Assembly: GCF_003025595.1 (NCBI RefSeq)
Contig: NZ_PYMI01000013.1
Coordinates: 1 to 64,000 of the forward strand
DNA length: 64,000 nt
Source: Photobacterium ganghwense
Lineage (GTDB): Bacteria > Pseudomonadota > Gammaproteobacteria > Enterobacterales > Vibrionaceae
Reading direction: 5' to 3'
Shown here: positions 50,229 to 58,936 of the stretch, piece after piece
Layout: each line of letters begins with the position of its first letter
How positions within the stretch are numbered: position 1 is the first letter of the stretch
Notes under the pieces: generated by a model
Seen by the model: only the letters and a program-made list of their open reading frames with translations
What the model was told of the DNA's origin: nothing
Databases searched by the model: none
Program-made: the position numbers and the translations under genes

Positions 50229-51845
50229 TCACTTACTGTGCAGGCCTTTCTTCTCCAGCGAGCGGTAAATCAGCGTCTGCTGGATCAGTGTCACGACGTT
50301 CGATACCAGCCAGTACAGAACCAGACCGGATGGGAACCACAGGAAGAAGAAGGTGAACATCACCGGCATGAAGGTCATGATCTTCTGCTGCATCGGGTCA
50401 GTCACTGTGGTTGGGCTCATCTTCTGGATCATGAACATAGTCACACCCATCAGCACTGGCAGGACGTAGTAAGGGTCCTGTGCCGACAAGTCGTGGATCC
50501 AGCCAAAGAACGGCGCGTGGCGCAGCTCAACCGACTCCATCAGGGCCCAGTACAGGGCGATGAAGATTGGCATCTGCAGAAGGATAGGTAAACAGCCGCC
50601 CAGCGGGTTTACTTTCTCTTTCTTGTACAGTTCCATCATTTCCTGGCTCATGCGCTGACGGTCGTCGCCGAAACGCTCACGCATCGCTTGCAGTTTTGGT
50701 TGCAGCATGCGCATTTTAGCCATGGAGGTGTACTGTGCCTTCGTCAGCGGGTACATCGCACCACGTACGATGAAGGTCAGCAGCATGATCGCCACACCCC
50801 AGTTAGACACTAGGCTCTGGATGAATGACAGCAGGCTGTGCAGCGGACTGGCGATGAACCACAGCCAGCCGTAGTCGACGGTCAGGTTCAGGTTGGCCGC
50901 GGTGGCTTCCATCTGGTCTTGCAGTTTTGGACCGACCCACAGGGTCGTGGTCATGGTCTGCTCACTACCCGGTGCAACCGTTGTCTGTGGCAGACGCACA
51001 CCGATGTAGCCCATGCCGTTGCTGGTACGGGTGTACAGGTTGGTGGCTTCGCCGCTGCGTGGGATCCAGGCAGACACAAAGTAGTGCTGCATCATCGCCA
51101 CCCAGCCTTGTTCGGCGATAGTCAGGTTCAGGTTCTTGTCCTGCATATCGTCGAAGCTGTATTTTTTGTATTTTTCGTTATCTGCCGAGAACGCGCCGCC
51201 ACGGTAAGTCGGCATGGTCAGGCTGCCGCCATCATCCATCAGGTTCTGCTTCAGCTGAGCATACATCTGAACGCTTGCCGCAGTGTCTGATTGGTTGTTG
51301 ATGGTGTAAGCCACATCGACCGCATAGCTGCCACGCTTCAGAACGAAGACTTTCGCGTACTGGATGCCGTCTTTTTCAAACGTCAGCGGTACACGCAGTT
51401 CGTCCTGGCCGTCAGCCAGAGTGAAGCTGTCAGCGCTCGCTTGCAGCTGAGCACGGCCAGCGGCTGTATCGATGCCGTTAGCACCAATCAGGCCTGATTG
51501 AGCAGTGTAGGTATGGCCTTGTTCGGACTTCAGCAGAACAAACGGGTCTTCAGAACCCAGTTCATTGTCGTAAGCCAGCAGTTTGGCTTCAATAATATCG
51601 CCACCAAGCGTATCGACAGTCAGCGCCAGTACATCTGTGTTGATAGTAATAAGGTTATTTGACGTGCTGTCGTCAGTCAGTGGTTGACCATCACCGGAGT
51701 GTGACGGAACATCACCGTTTTGAGTCACGTTTTGCACTACACCCTGGCTTTCCGGCTGTGGGTTGTTGTCCATGTTCCACTGCTGATACAGCAGGAACGA
51801 GACGAACAGTAGGGCAATTAACAGAATATTGCGTTGGGAATCCAT
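50229..51845 (-). CDS. yidC: Membrane protein insertase YidC
   Basis: Inserts proteins into the inner membrane alone or with Sec. The 538-residue protein has an N-terminal helix (RNILLIALLFVSFLLYQQW), a large periplasmic beta-super-sandwich domain (about 60-320) and the five-helix insertase core with the conserved arginine in the TFIVRGAMYPL helix. Residues 25-60 are a low-complexity linker rich in Asn, Gln and Ser. A YidC substrate, the ATP synthase c subunit, is encoded nearby. It starts two bases after yidD. Confidence 0.97.
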   Translation of the reverse strand: MDSQRNILLIALLFVSFLLYQQWNMDNNPQPESQGVVQNVTQNGDVPSHSGDGQPLTDDSTSNNLITINTDVLALTVDTLGGDIIEAKLLAYDNELGSEDPFVLLKSEQGHTYTAQSGLIGANGIDTAAGRAQLQASADSFTLADGQDELRVPLTFEKDGIQYAKVFVLKRGSYAVDVAYTINNQSDTAASVQMYAQLKQNLMDDGGSLTMPTYRGGAFSADNEKYKKYSFDDMQDKNLNLTIAEQGWVAMMQHYFVSAWIPRSGEATNLYTRTSNGMGYIGVRLPQTTVAPGSEQTMTTTLWVGPKLQDQMEATAANLNLTVDYGWLWFIASPLHSLLSFIQSLVSNWGVAIMLLTFIVRGAMYPLTKAQYTSMAKMRMLQPKLQAMRERFGDDRQRMSQEMMELYKKEKVNPLGGCLPILLQMPIFIALYWALMESVELRHAPFFGWIHDLSAQDPYYVLPVLMGVTMFMIQKMSPTTVTDPMQQKIMTFMPVMFTFFFLWFPSGLVLYWLVSNVVTLIQQTLIYRSLEKKGLHSK

Positions 51846-51847
51846 CG

Positions 51848-52105
51848 TTAATTATCTCTGTCGTTATGCTTGGTTGGCGGAACGGGGTCATAACCCCCGT
51901 GAGTTAAAGGATGACATCTTAATAGACGTTTCGCCGCGAACCAACAACCTTTTATCGCTCCATGCGCTTTTAGAGATTCAATGGCATATTGGGAACAAGT
52001 AGGGGTAAAGCGGCAACGAGGCCCGATCAGAGGACTGATTGCCAGTTGGTAAAAGCGGACTAGTCGAATGACTAGCCACGCGAAGGGCGAGACAGGCGAT
52101 GCCAT
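51848..52105 (-). CDS. yidD: Membrane protein insertion efficiency factor YidD
   Basis: An 85-residue membrane-associated protein with the family core CRFTPTCSQYAIESL and the H..GG.DPVP tail. It helps YidC-dependent insertion in E. coli. The ATG overlaps the end of rnpA by 34 bases, a conserved arrangement that implies coupled translation. It ends 2 bases before yidC. Confidence 0.92.
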   Translation of the reverse strand: MASPVSPFAWLVIRLVRFYQLAISPLIGPRCRFTPTCSQYAIESLKAHGAIKGCWFAAKRLLRCHPLTHGGYDPVPPTKHNDRDN

Positions 52106-52428
52106 AATTTATCTAGCAACTTAAAAAGTTCTTCGTTGCTCAGCTCACTGGCACTTTTCTTGGCAATGACCACAAAATCTTTAGCCGGCAGATCGGCTTG
52201 CTTGAGGCGGAAGCTTTCACGCACGGCGCGTTTAAACTTGTTTCTGCCAACAGCAGTTTTGATCTGTTTCTTTGGAACGGCCAGGCCTAGACGCGGATGG
52301 TCAAGGTTATTGGGACGGGCAAGAATAGTTAAGTGAGGAGAGCCAGCTCGATGGGCTTGCTGGAAGACTTTTTTATATTGTTCGGGAGTTAACAGACGTA
52401 ACTCCCGAGAGAAAGCGTACTTACTCAA
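52072..52428 (-). CDS. rnpA: Ribonuclease P protein component
   Basis: Protein subunit of RNase P (118 residues) that helps M1 RNA mature tRNA 5' ends. The RNP motif KFKRAVRESFRLK lies at about 62-74, and FSRELRLLTPEQYKKVF is the N-terminal substrate-binding segment. The start codon is TTG at 52428: no ATG fits, and the product then begins MSKYAFSREL. It begins 14 bases after rpmH and overlaps yidD. Confidence 0.95.
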   Translation of the reverse strand: MSKYAFSRELRLLTPEQYKKVFQQAHRAGSPHLTILARPNNLDHPRLGLAVPKKQIKTAVGRNKFKRAVRESFRLKQADLPAKDFVVIAKKSASELSNEELFKLLDKLWHRLSRPSRG

Positions 52429-52442
52429 AATAATCAGAGCGA

Positions 52443-52577
52443 TTACTTAGACAGACGCTTACGGCCTTTAGCGCGACGCGCGTTGATTACAGCGCGACCG
52501 TTCTTAGTAGCCATGCGAGCACGGAAACCGTGAGTACGCTTGCGCTTTAGAACTGTAGGTTGAAAAGTGCGTTTCAT
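52443..52577 (-). CDS. rpmH: 50S ribosomal protein L34
   Basis: The 44-residue, strongly basic protein MKRTFQPTVLKRKRTHGFR followed by ARMATKNGR and the KGRKRLSK tail is unmistakable L34. First gene of the rpmH-rnpA-yidD-yidC unit. Upstream lies a good promoter. In E. coli rpmH is directly divergent from dnaA; here an ABC transporter separates them. Confidence 0.98.
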   Translation of the reverse strand: MKRTFQPTVLKRKRTHGFRARMATKNGRAVINARRAKGRKRLSK

Positions 52578-52665
52578 GGGTTATTACCTTAAATTAACTG
52601 ATCAGTTTTTAAGTTTATTGTGGTTGTCGACTGTGGACAGCCGGACCTCCAAACAAAGAGGCGGA

Positions 52666-52694
52666 ATTGTAATCACTGAACGTTCAATAGTCAA
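52666..52694 (-). promoter_or_regulatory. rpmH promoter
   Basis: On the minus strand TTGACT and TACAAT stand exactly 17 bases apart, about 90 bases upstream of rpmH. The leader contains CTGTCCACAG, a partial DnaA-box-like palindrome. The CCCGCAG/CTGCGGG hairpin beyond it lacks a T-run, so some read-through from the ABC genes is possible. Confidence 0.8.
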
Positions 52695-52727
52695 TGATTA
52701 CTCCCGCAGAGAACTGCGGGCGCTGAA

Positions 52728-53498
52728 TTATACTTCTTGTGGCGATGAGTGCAAGGATCCTTCGCGGATCCCAACCTGACTCAGGAACTTTTTCAGGCGT
52801 GGATCTTGCGGATTGGTGAAGATCTGCGTTGGCGTGCCCTGTTCGACAAACTCGCCGTCCGCCATAAAGATCACCCGATCAGCCACTTCCCGGGCAAACT
52901 GCATCTCATGGGTAACCACCAGCATGGTCTGGTGCCGGGTCGCCAGTTTTTGCATCAGGTTCAGGACTTCCCCGACCCATTCCGGATCCAGGGCGGACGT
53001 CGGCTCATCAAACAGCAGCAACTCTGCTTCTAGCGCCATCGCGCGGCCGATCCCGACCCGCTGTTGCTGACCGCCGGACAAGGCTGCCGGGTAATGGTCA
53101 CCTTTGTCGCCCAGACCTATGTCATCCAGAATCTGCTGGGCGCGCTGGTGAGCTTCGGCTTTGTGCCAGCCTTTGACCGTGATCAGTCCTTCGGCAATAT
53201 TCTGGCGTGCTGTCAGGTGGGCGAACAGGGCGTAGTTCTGGAACACGAAGCCGGTTTTGCGGCGCAGGGCCAGTACATCGGCCTTGTTGGCCTGCTGCGC
53301 GGCGACGGAGAGACTGTCAATGGTCACTCGGCCCTCGTCGGCGGTTTCCAGAAAGTTGATGCAGCGCAGCAGGGTCGATTTACCGGTACCGGACGGACCG
53401 ATCACCACCACAATTTCCCCTTTCTCTATGGTCAGGTTGAGCCCGGAGAAAATCGTGCTGTCGCCGAAGCGTTTGGCAAGGTTCTGAATGCTAATCAT
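52728..53498 (-). CDS. Polar amino-acid ABC transporter, ATP-binding protein
   Basis: A 256-residue ABC ATPase of the GlnQ/HisP family. Walker A GPSGTGKST is at about 34-42, the ABC signature LSGGQQQRV near 142, and Walker B LLLFDEPTSALD near 161-172 with the H-loop histidine in VVTHEM. The VKGWHK and EWVGEVLNLM segments resemble E. coli TcyN (cystine), though the substrate is not proven. The start overlaps the permease stop by four bases (ATGA). Confidence 0.93.
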   Translation of the reverse strand: MISIQNLAKRFGDSTIFSGLNLTIEKGEIVVVIGPSGTGKSTLLRCINFLETADEGRVTIDSLSVAAQQANKADVLALRRKTGFVFQNYALFAHLTARQNIAEGLITVKGWHKAEAHQRAQQILDDIGLGDKGDHYPAALSGGQQQRVGIGRAMALEAELLLFDEPTSALDPEWVGEVLNLMQKLATRHQTMLVVTHEMQFAREVADRVIFMADGEFVEQGTPTQIFTNPQDPRLKKFLSQVGIREGSLHSSPQEV

Positions 53499-54166
53499 CG
53501 TGTGTACGCTCTGTTAAGTTTCACTTCTGCCCAGTCCTGGATGCGGGTCAGGATCAGGACGACCCCCCAGTAAATCAGGGCAACGGCCAGGAAGGCTTCA
53601 AAGAACTTGAAGCTGGAGGAGGCTTCCATCTGAGCCTTGGCCATGATTTCGGCAACCCCAAGCGTGAACGCCAGAGAAGTCGACTTAATCATATCGATGA
53701 AATAGTTCATCAGCGATGGCAGTGCGACACGGGTCGCCTGCGGCAGAATAATCCGGCGCATGGCCTGTAGCTCGGTCATGCCGATCGCCAGGCTGGCTTC
53801 CCGCTGGCTGCGGTCGATACCGATAATGGCGGCGCGGATACTTTCGGCCATGTAAGCGGCAAAGTGCAGGCTCAGGCCAATCACCGCGGCGGTAAAGGCA
53901 TCAATCCCAACGAATACCGGGAAGACCTGAGGCAGGCCGTAATACAGCAGGAACAGTTGTACCAGCAGGGGGGTGCCACGGAAAAAACTGATGTACAGCT
54001 GACTGAGCTGATTCAGCAGCGGCACCCGATAAATGCGCAGCAACGCCAGCGTCAGGGCGAGGATCAGGGCAAACAGCAGGCCCCAGAGTGCCATTCCCAT
54101 CGTGGTGCCGAGATACTTAAACAGGATCGGCATCAGCGACAGCATGTAGTTAAAATCGAAACCCAT
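53495..54166 (-). CDS. Polar amino-acid ABC transporter, permease
   Basis: A 223-residue inner-membrane permease of the HisM/TcyL type with about five helices. The permease EAA loop reads ESIRAAIIGIDRSQREASLAIGM-like from about 108, the contact to the ATPase. A single permease gene is present, so the transporter should be a permease homodimer. It is translationally coupled to the ATPase gene. Confidence 0.92.
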   Translation of the reverse strand: MGFDFNYMLSLMPILFKYLGTTMGMALWGLLFALILALTLALLRIYRVPLLNQLSQLYISFFRGTPLLVQLFLLYYGLPQVFPVFVGIDAFTAAVIGLSLHFAAYMAESIRAAIIGIDRSQREASLAIGMTELQAMRRIILPQATRVALPSLMNYFIDMIKSTSLAFTLGVAEIMAKAQMEASSSFKFFEAFLAVALIYWGVVLILTRIQDWAEVKLNRAYTR

Positions 54167-54262
54167 GGGTGGTCTATCTTCTTGTGGTTAGAGTTGAAGC
54201 GACAAAGGCCCACCGAGGTGAGCCTTTAAGTATATGAAGAAATGCCGTGTAGAGGTGGAATG

Positions 54263-55018
54263 TTATTCCGTGATGTCCGCATCAAACCATTTAATGGAGA
54301 TGTTTTTCAGGGTGCCGTCTTCACGCATGGCGGCCAGTGCCTGGTTAACTTCATCACGCAGCTTCTCACCTTTTTCGCCTTTCAGGAACGGCCACGCGTT
54401 CTCAATCTTCTCGAATGGCTGACCGGCCAGTTGCAGCGGCAGGTTGGCTTTTTTGATCAGCTCAACGGAAGACAGACGATCCATGACAAATGCATCAGTA
54501 CGACCCAGGGCGACATCGTGCTCAATGCCGGTGTCGTAGGTCTTGATGTTTATCTTACCGTCTTTATCCAGTTTGCGCAGCAACTGCTCGTAGTTTGAGC
54601 CCAGGTTAACGCCAACGGTCTTACCGGCCAGGTCGTCAGTGCTCTTGATGCTGTCGTTGCCCTTGCGTACCACCAGCTGGGCACCATCAATCACATAAGG
54701 GTCGGCAAACAGGTACTTGGCTTTACGCTCATCGGTAATGGTGATCTGGTTGGAAATGGTGTCGATACGACCGGTTTCCAGCAGACCAAACAAACCGGAG
54801 AAGTTAGCGGTGACAAACTCAACCTTGTAATCGTTACGCTTGCCGATTTCGTTCCAGACATCCACCTCAAATCCCTGCAGCTGATCCTGCTTTACAAAGG
54901 TGAACGGAAAGTAACGGCCTGACATGCCTACTTTAACGTCAGTGGCAGCCATGGCAGTCTGGCTGGCCGCAAGTGTCAGTGCAACCGCCGTAAACGTTGT
55001 TTTAACCCAGCTTTTCAT
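54263..55018 (-). CDS. Polar amino-acid ABC transporter, substrate-binding protein
   Basis: A 251-residue periplasmic protein with a signal peptide (1-24, ending AMA) and an SBP family 3 fold. The ligand-site region GRYFPFTF, GFEVDVWNEIGKR, NQITITDERKAKYLF and GSNYEQLLRK is of the cystine/polar amino-acid type (resembles TcyJ/FliY). It is the first gene of the three. In Vibrio cholerae a similar ABC set lies between rpmH and dnaA, so this is an ancestral Vibrionaceae arrangement. The substrate is unproven. Confidence 0.92.
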   Translation of the reverse strand: MKSWVKTTFTAVALTLAASQTAMAATDVKVGMSGRYFPFTFVKQDQLQGFEVDVWNEIGKRNDYKVEFVTANFSGLFGLLETGRIDTISNQITITDERKAKYLFADPYVIDGAQLVVRKGNDSIKSTDDLAGKTVGVNLGSNYEQLLRKLDKDGKINIKTYDTGIEHDVALGRTDAFVMDRLSSVELIKKANLPLQLAGQPFEKIENAWPFLKGEKGEKLRDEVNQALAAMREDGTLKNISIKWFDADITE

Positions 55019-55129
55019 CCTGTTTACTCCTCAGGGATAGTGGTAGAGGGCAGATTATTGATAATCCTATCTGCTTATATCCGGCTTTTTTAAATAACTA
55101 AGAGTTATTTCAAATAACCTAAGGTTAGG

Positions 55130-55328
55130 ACATGGATCCAGATCGTGTTCATGAAATTGTGGGTAAGGAGGGGTAAAATTGTGGTGATCTTGCCATTTGC
55201 TGTGCGATCTATGTGAATAACTCCGATCTTATTCACTGGATCTGCGATCTCTTTGCTGGAGATCCTGAGCCAGCAGGTATAAAATTGCATCCCTTTCGTG
55301 TTTTCAGTTATTCAGTGTGGAGTCGAGC
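55130..55328 (+). promoter_or_regulatory. dnaA control region: GATC cluster and DnaA boxes
   Basis: Eight GATC sites fall within about 130 bases (55134-55265), as expected for SeqA/Dam control. Two DnaA boxes face each other: TGTGAATAA (55212-55220) and TTATTCACT (55229-55237), forming GTGAATAA/TTATTCAC around eight bases. A third, TTATTCAGT, lies at 55308-55316. TATAAA at 55278-55283 may be the -10, with TTGCTG at 55253 as a poor -35. Autorepression by DnaA is the likely consequence. Confidence 0.7.
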
Positions 55329-56729
55329 TTGTCATCTTCGCTATGGTTGCAGTGCCTTCAACGCCTTCAGGAAGAACTCCCTGCAACAGAATTCAGTATG
55401 TGGGTTCGACCGCTTCAAGCCGAGTTGAACGACAACACGTTGACCTTGTTCGCACCGAATCGATTTGTCCTGGATTGGGTGCGGGATAAGTACCTCAACA
55501 ATATTAACCGCTTGCTTAACGAGTTTTGCGGTAATGATGTGCCGATCCTGCGATTTGAGGTTGGCAGCCGACCTGTCACGGCACCGCCGCCGCAACCGGC
55601 GGTGATACCCGCCAGCCTGCAGCCCGCTCCGGGCATTATTGATGAACCGCCTTCCCGTCGCTGGGAGCCTGCGCCGTCACCGGTGCAGCCGGAATCGCAG
55701 GCCGGGTACCGCTCGAACGTCAACCCGAAGCACAACTTCAACAATTTCGTGGAAGGTAAGTCGAACCAGCTGGGTCTGGCTGCCTGCCGCCAAGTGGCGG
55801 ACAATCCGGGCGCGGCGTACAACCCGTTGTTCCTGTACGGCGGAACCGGCCTGGGTAAAACCCACTTGTTGCATGCGGTGGGTAACGCGATCGCGGATCG
55901 CAAGCCGAACGCCAAAGTGGTGTACATGCACTCGGAACGTTTCGTGCAGGACATGGTAAAAGCGCTGCAGAACAATGCCATCGAAGAATTCAAACGTTAC
56001 TACCGCAGCGTCGATGCGCTGCTGATCGATGACATTCAGTTCTTCGCCAACAAAGAGCGCTCACAAGAAGAATTTTTCCACACCTTTAACGCTTTGCTGG
56101 AAGGCAACCAGCAAATCATTCTGACTTCGGACCGCTACCCGCGAGAAATTAACGGGGTAGAGGATCGCCTCAAGTCCCGTTTTGGCTGGGGCCTGACGGT
56201 GGCGATTGAGCCGCCGGAGCTGGAAACCCGGGTCGCGATCCTGATGAAAAAAGCGGAAGACCACAATATCCGTCTGGCCGACGAAGTGGCCTTCTTTATT
56301 GCCAAGCGCCTGCGCTCAAACGTGCGTGAGCTGGAAGGGGCGCTGAATCGGGTAATTGCCAACGCCAACTTTACCGGCCGTGCGATTACCATTGATTTTG
56401 TCCGTGAAGCGCTGCGCGATTTGCTGGCGCTGCAGGAAAAACTGGTCACGATCGATAACATTCAGAAGACCGTGGCTGAATACTATAAGATTAAGATGGC
56501 TGATATGCTGTCCAAGCGCCGGTCACGCTCGGTGGCTCGCCCGCGCCAGATGGCGATGGCGCTGGCTAAGGAGCTGACCAACCACAGCCTGCCGGAAATC
56601 GGCGATGCCTTTGGCGGTCGTGACCACACGACGGTGCTACACGCGTGCCGCAAGATTGAGCAGCTGCGTGAAGAAAGCCATGACATCAAAGAAGATTATT
56701 CCAACCTAATTAGAACATTGTCATCTTAA
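55329..56729 (+). CDS. dnaA: Chromosomal replication initiator DnaA
   Basis: AAA+ initiator of 466 residues that binds the boxes at oriC and unwinds DNA. Domain I (SLWLQCLQRLQEELPATEFSMW) contacts DnaB, a Pro-rich linker is domain II, and domain III has Walker A GGTGLGKT at 171-178 and Walker B LLIDDIQF. Domain IV ends with the DnaA signature GGRDHTTVLHACRKI. The start is TTG at 55329, six bases after GGAG, giving MSSSLWLQ as in Vibrio. A GTG four codons upstream has no ribosome site. One base separates its stop from dnaN. Confidence 0.97.
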   Translation: MSSSLWLQCLQRLQEELPATEFSMWVRPLQAELNDNTLTLFAPNRFVLDWVRDKYLNNINRLLNEFCGNDVPILRFEVGSRPVTAPPPQPAVIPASLQPAPGIIDEPPSRRWEPAPSPVQPESQAGYRSNVNPKHNFNNFVEGKSNQLGLAACRQVADNPGAAYNPLFLYGGTGLGKTHLLHAVGNAIADRKPNAKVVYMHSERFVQDMVKALQNNAIEEFKRYYRSVDALLIDDIQFFANKERSQEEFFHTFNALLEGNQQIILTSDRYPREINGVEDRLKSRFGWGLTVAIEPPELETRVAILMKKAEDHNIRLADEVAFFIAKRLRSNVRELEGALNRVIANANFTGRAITIDFVREALRDLLALQEKLVTIDNIQKTVAEYYKIKMADMLSKRRSRSVARPRQMAMALAKELTNHSLPEIGDAFGGRDHTTVLHACRKIEQLREESHDIKEDYSNLIRTLSS

Positions 56730-56730
56730 T

Positions 56731-57831
56731 ATGAAGTTTACCGTTGCACGCGAACAATTACTGAAGCCGCTCCAGCAGGTGTCTGGGGCGCTGGGAAGCC
56801 GTCCGTCACTGCCGATTCTCGGCAATATTCTGCTGGTGGTGGAGCAGGGTTGCCTGTCTATGACCGGGACCGATCTGGAAGTGGAAATGATCGCCCGCCT
56901 GCCGCTGGAAGGTGACTTCGAACCGGGAGCGGTGACTGTGCCGTCTCGTAAGTTCCTGGATATCTGCCGCGGTCTGCCGGATCAGGCCAGCATCAGTGTG
57001 ACCCTGGAAGGTGATCGGGTGATCATCCGGTCCGGTCGCAGCCGCTACACCCTGTCCATTCTGCCGGCGGCGGACTTCCCGAACATTGAAGACTGGCAAA
57101 GTGAAGTGGAATTGGCACTGCCACAGGGGCAAATGCGCCACCTGATCGACAGCACCCAGTTTTCCATGGCCCACCAGGATGTCCGTTACTACCTAAATGG
57201 GATGCTGTTTGAGACCGATGGCTCGCACCTGCGTTCCGTGGCGACCGACGGTCACCGGATGGCGGTGTGTGCGATCGACCTGGCGGATACGCTGCCAGCT
57301 AAACAAATCATTGTGCCGCGCAAAGGCGTGATGGAGCTGATGCGTCTGCTCGATACTCCTGATGCGGACGTCCGCATTCAGATCGGCCATTCCAACATCC
57401 GGGCGGAAGTGAATAACTTTATCTTCACCTCGAAGCTGGTGGATGGTCGCTTCCCTGACTATCGCCGGGTGCTGCCGCAAAATACCACCAAAACCCTGGA
57501 AGCCAATTGTGATGAACTGCGTAAGGCGTTCTCGCGAGCGGCGATTCTGTCGAACGAAAAATTCCGTGGTGTGCGCCTGAACCTGGCCAACGGTGAAATG
57601 CGGATCACCGCAAATAACCCAGAACAGGAAGAAGCGGAAGAATTTCTGGATGTCGACTACCAGGGAGAGCCACTGGAAATCGGCTTTAACGTCAGTTATG
57701 TGCTGGACGTTTTAAATACCCTGAAGTGTGAACAGGTGCGCTGGTCGCTGACCGATGCCAATGCCAGTGCTTTGCTGGAAGACTGCGCCAATGGCGATGC
57801 CATGTATGTGGTGATGCCAATCAGGCTGTAA
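56731..57831 (+). CDS. dnaN: DNA polymerase III beta sliding clamp
   Basis: Ring-shaped processivity clamp of 366 residues, three similar domains. It begins MKFTVAREQLLKPLQ and ends MYVVMPIRL, the C-terminal segment at the clamp-partner pocket. The beta clamp also triggers regulatory inactivation of DnaA via Hda. It starts one base after dnaA and is followed by recF after three bases, so dnaA-dnaN-recF are one operon. Confidence 0.98.
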   Translation: MKFTVAREQLLKPLQQVSGALGSRPSLPILGNILLVVEQGCLSMTGTDLEVEMIARLPLEGDFEPGAVTVPSRKFLDICRGLPDQASISVTLEGDRVIIRSGRSRYTLSILPAADFPNIEDWQSEVELALPQGQMRHLIDSTQFSMAHQDVRYYLNGMLFETDGSHLRSVATDGHRMAVCAIDLADTLPAKQIIVPRKGVMELMRLLDTPDADVRIQIGHSNIRAEVNNFIFTSKLVDGRFPDYRRVLPQNTTKTLEANCDELRKAFSRAAILSNEKFRGVRLNLANGEMRITANNPEQEEAEEFLDVDYQGEPLEIGFNVSYVLDVLNTLKCEQVRWSLTDANASALLEDCANGDAMYVVMPIRL

Positions 57832-57834
57832 GGT

Positions 57835-58917
57835 ATGCCATTAACACGTCTTATCGTAAAAGACTTCCGTAATATTGAAGCCTGCGACCTGTCGTTGTCG
57901 CCAGGCTTTAATTTTCTGGTCGGTGCTAACGGCAGTGGGAAAACCAGCGTGCTGGAGGCCATCCATTTTCTTGGCCATGGCCGTTCTTTTCGTAGTCACC
58001 TGACCGGGCGTGTGATCCGCCATGAGCAGGCCGAATTGTTTGTCCATGGTAGGTTGCAGTCGGCTTCTCTCAAAATGGAACTGCCGGTCGGCATCAATAA
58101 AAAACGCGACGGTACCACTGAGCTGAAAATCGGTGGAGAGAGCGGGCAAAAGCTGGCTCAGCTGGCGCAAATCCTGCCGCTGCAGCTCATTACCCCGGAA
58201 GGGTTTGAGCTGCTGATTGGTGGGCCTAAGTTTCGGCGATCGTTTATCGACTGGGGCGTGTTTCACGTGGAACCTCAGTTTTATCACGCTTGGAGCCGGG
58301 TGCGCCGATTAACCAAACAGCGCAATGCCTTGTTGAAAACGGCCGCCAGTTACCGCGAGCTCAGCTACTGGGATCAGGAACTGGCTCAGCTGGCGGAAGA
58401 CATCGACCGCTGGCGTGATGCGTATTTACAGGCAGTCAAAGCCAAAGCGGCCGAAATTTGTCAGGGCTTCTTGCCGGAATTTGATATCCAGCTCGGGTAC
58501 TACCGCGGCTGGGAAAAAGACACCCCGTATGCTGAGCTGCTGCGCCGCAATTTTGAGCGTGACGGACAGTTGGGGTATACCGCAAGCGGACCGCACAAAG
58601 CGGACTTGCGGATCAAAGTGGCCGGTACGCCGGTCGAAGATGTACTGTCCCGCGGTCAGCTGAAATTAATGGTCTGTGCCCTGCGCCTTGCCCAGGGATT
58701 ACACCTGACCGAAGCCACCGGGAAGCAGTGCATTTATTTAATTGACGATTTTGCTTCCGAACTGGACAGCCAGCGGCGCACGCTGCTGGCACAACGGTTA
58801 AAGGAAACCGGTGCCCAGGTGTTCATCAGTGCGATCAGCGGTGACCAAATCGCGGAAATGCATGATGAAAATGGCAAGATGTTTCATGTGGAACACGGTA
58901 AAATAACCGCAGGATAA
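57835..58917 (+). CDS. recF: Recombination mediator RecF
   Basis: SMC-like ATPase (360 residues) that with RecO and RecR loads RecA at gaps. Walker A is GANGSGKT at 30-37 and the signature/Walker B region LSRGQLK...YLIDDFASELD lies near 275-310. It contains, within its coding sequence, one perfect and one near-perfect parS match. It begins three bases after dnaN and gyrB follows after 19 bases. Confidence 0.96.
   Translation: MPLTRLIVKDFRNIEACDLSLSPGFNFLVGANGSGKTSVLEAIHFLGHGRSFRSHLTGRVIRHEQAELFVHGRLQSASLKMELPVGINKKRDGTTELKIGGESGQKLAQLAQILPLQLITPEGFELLIGGPKFRRSFIDWGVFHVEPQFYHAWSRVRRLTKQRNALLKTAASYRELSYWDQELAQLAEDIDRWRDAYLQAVKAKAAEICQGFLPEFDIQLGYYRGWEKDTPYAELLRRNFERDGQLGYTASGPHKADLRIKVAGTPVEDVLSRGQLKLMVCALRLAQGLHLTEATGKQCIYLIDDFASELDSQRRTLLAQRLKETGAQVFISAISGDQIAEMHDENGKMFHVEHGKITAG
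58259..58274. promoter_or_regulatory. parS site inside recF
   Basis: TGTTTCACGTGGAACC fits the general parS pattern NGTTNCACGTGNAACN exactly. It lies about 10.6 kb from oriC on the dnaA side. Being in coding sequence it does not disturb the RecF frame. Confidence 0.75.
58880..58895. promoter_or_regulatory. Near-consensus parS-like site at the end of recF
   Basis: TGTTTCATGTGGAACA differs from the parS pattern by one central base (CAT for CAC). The loss of the central CACGTG symmetry may weaken binding, so it is a candidate only. Confidence 0.4.
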
Positions 58918-58936
58918 TCAAAGCGAGAGTAACTCA

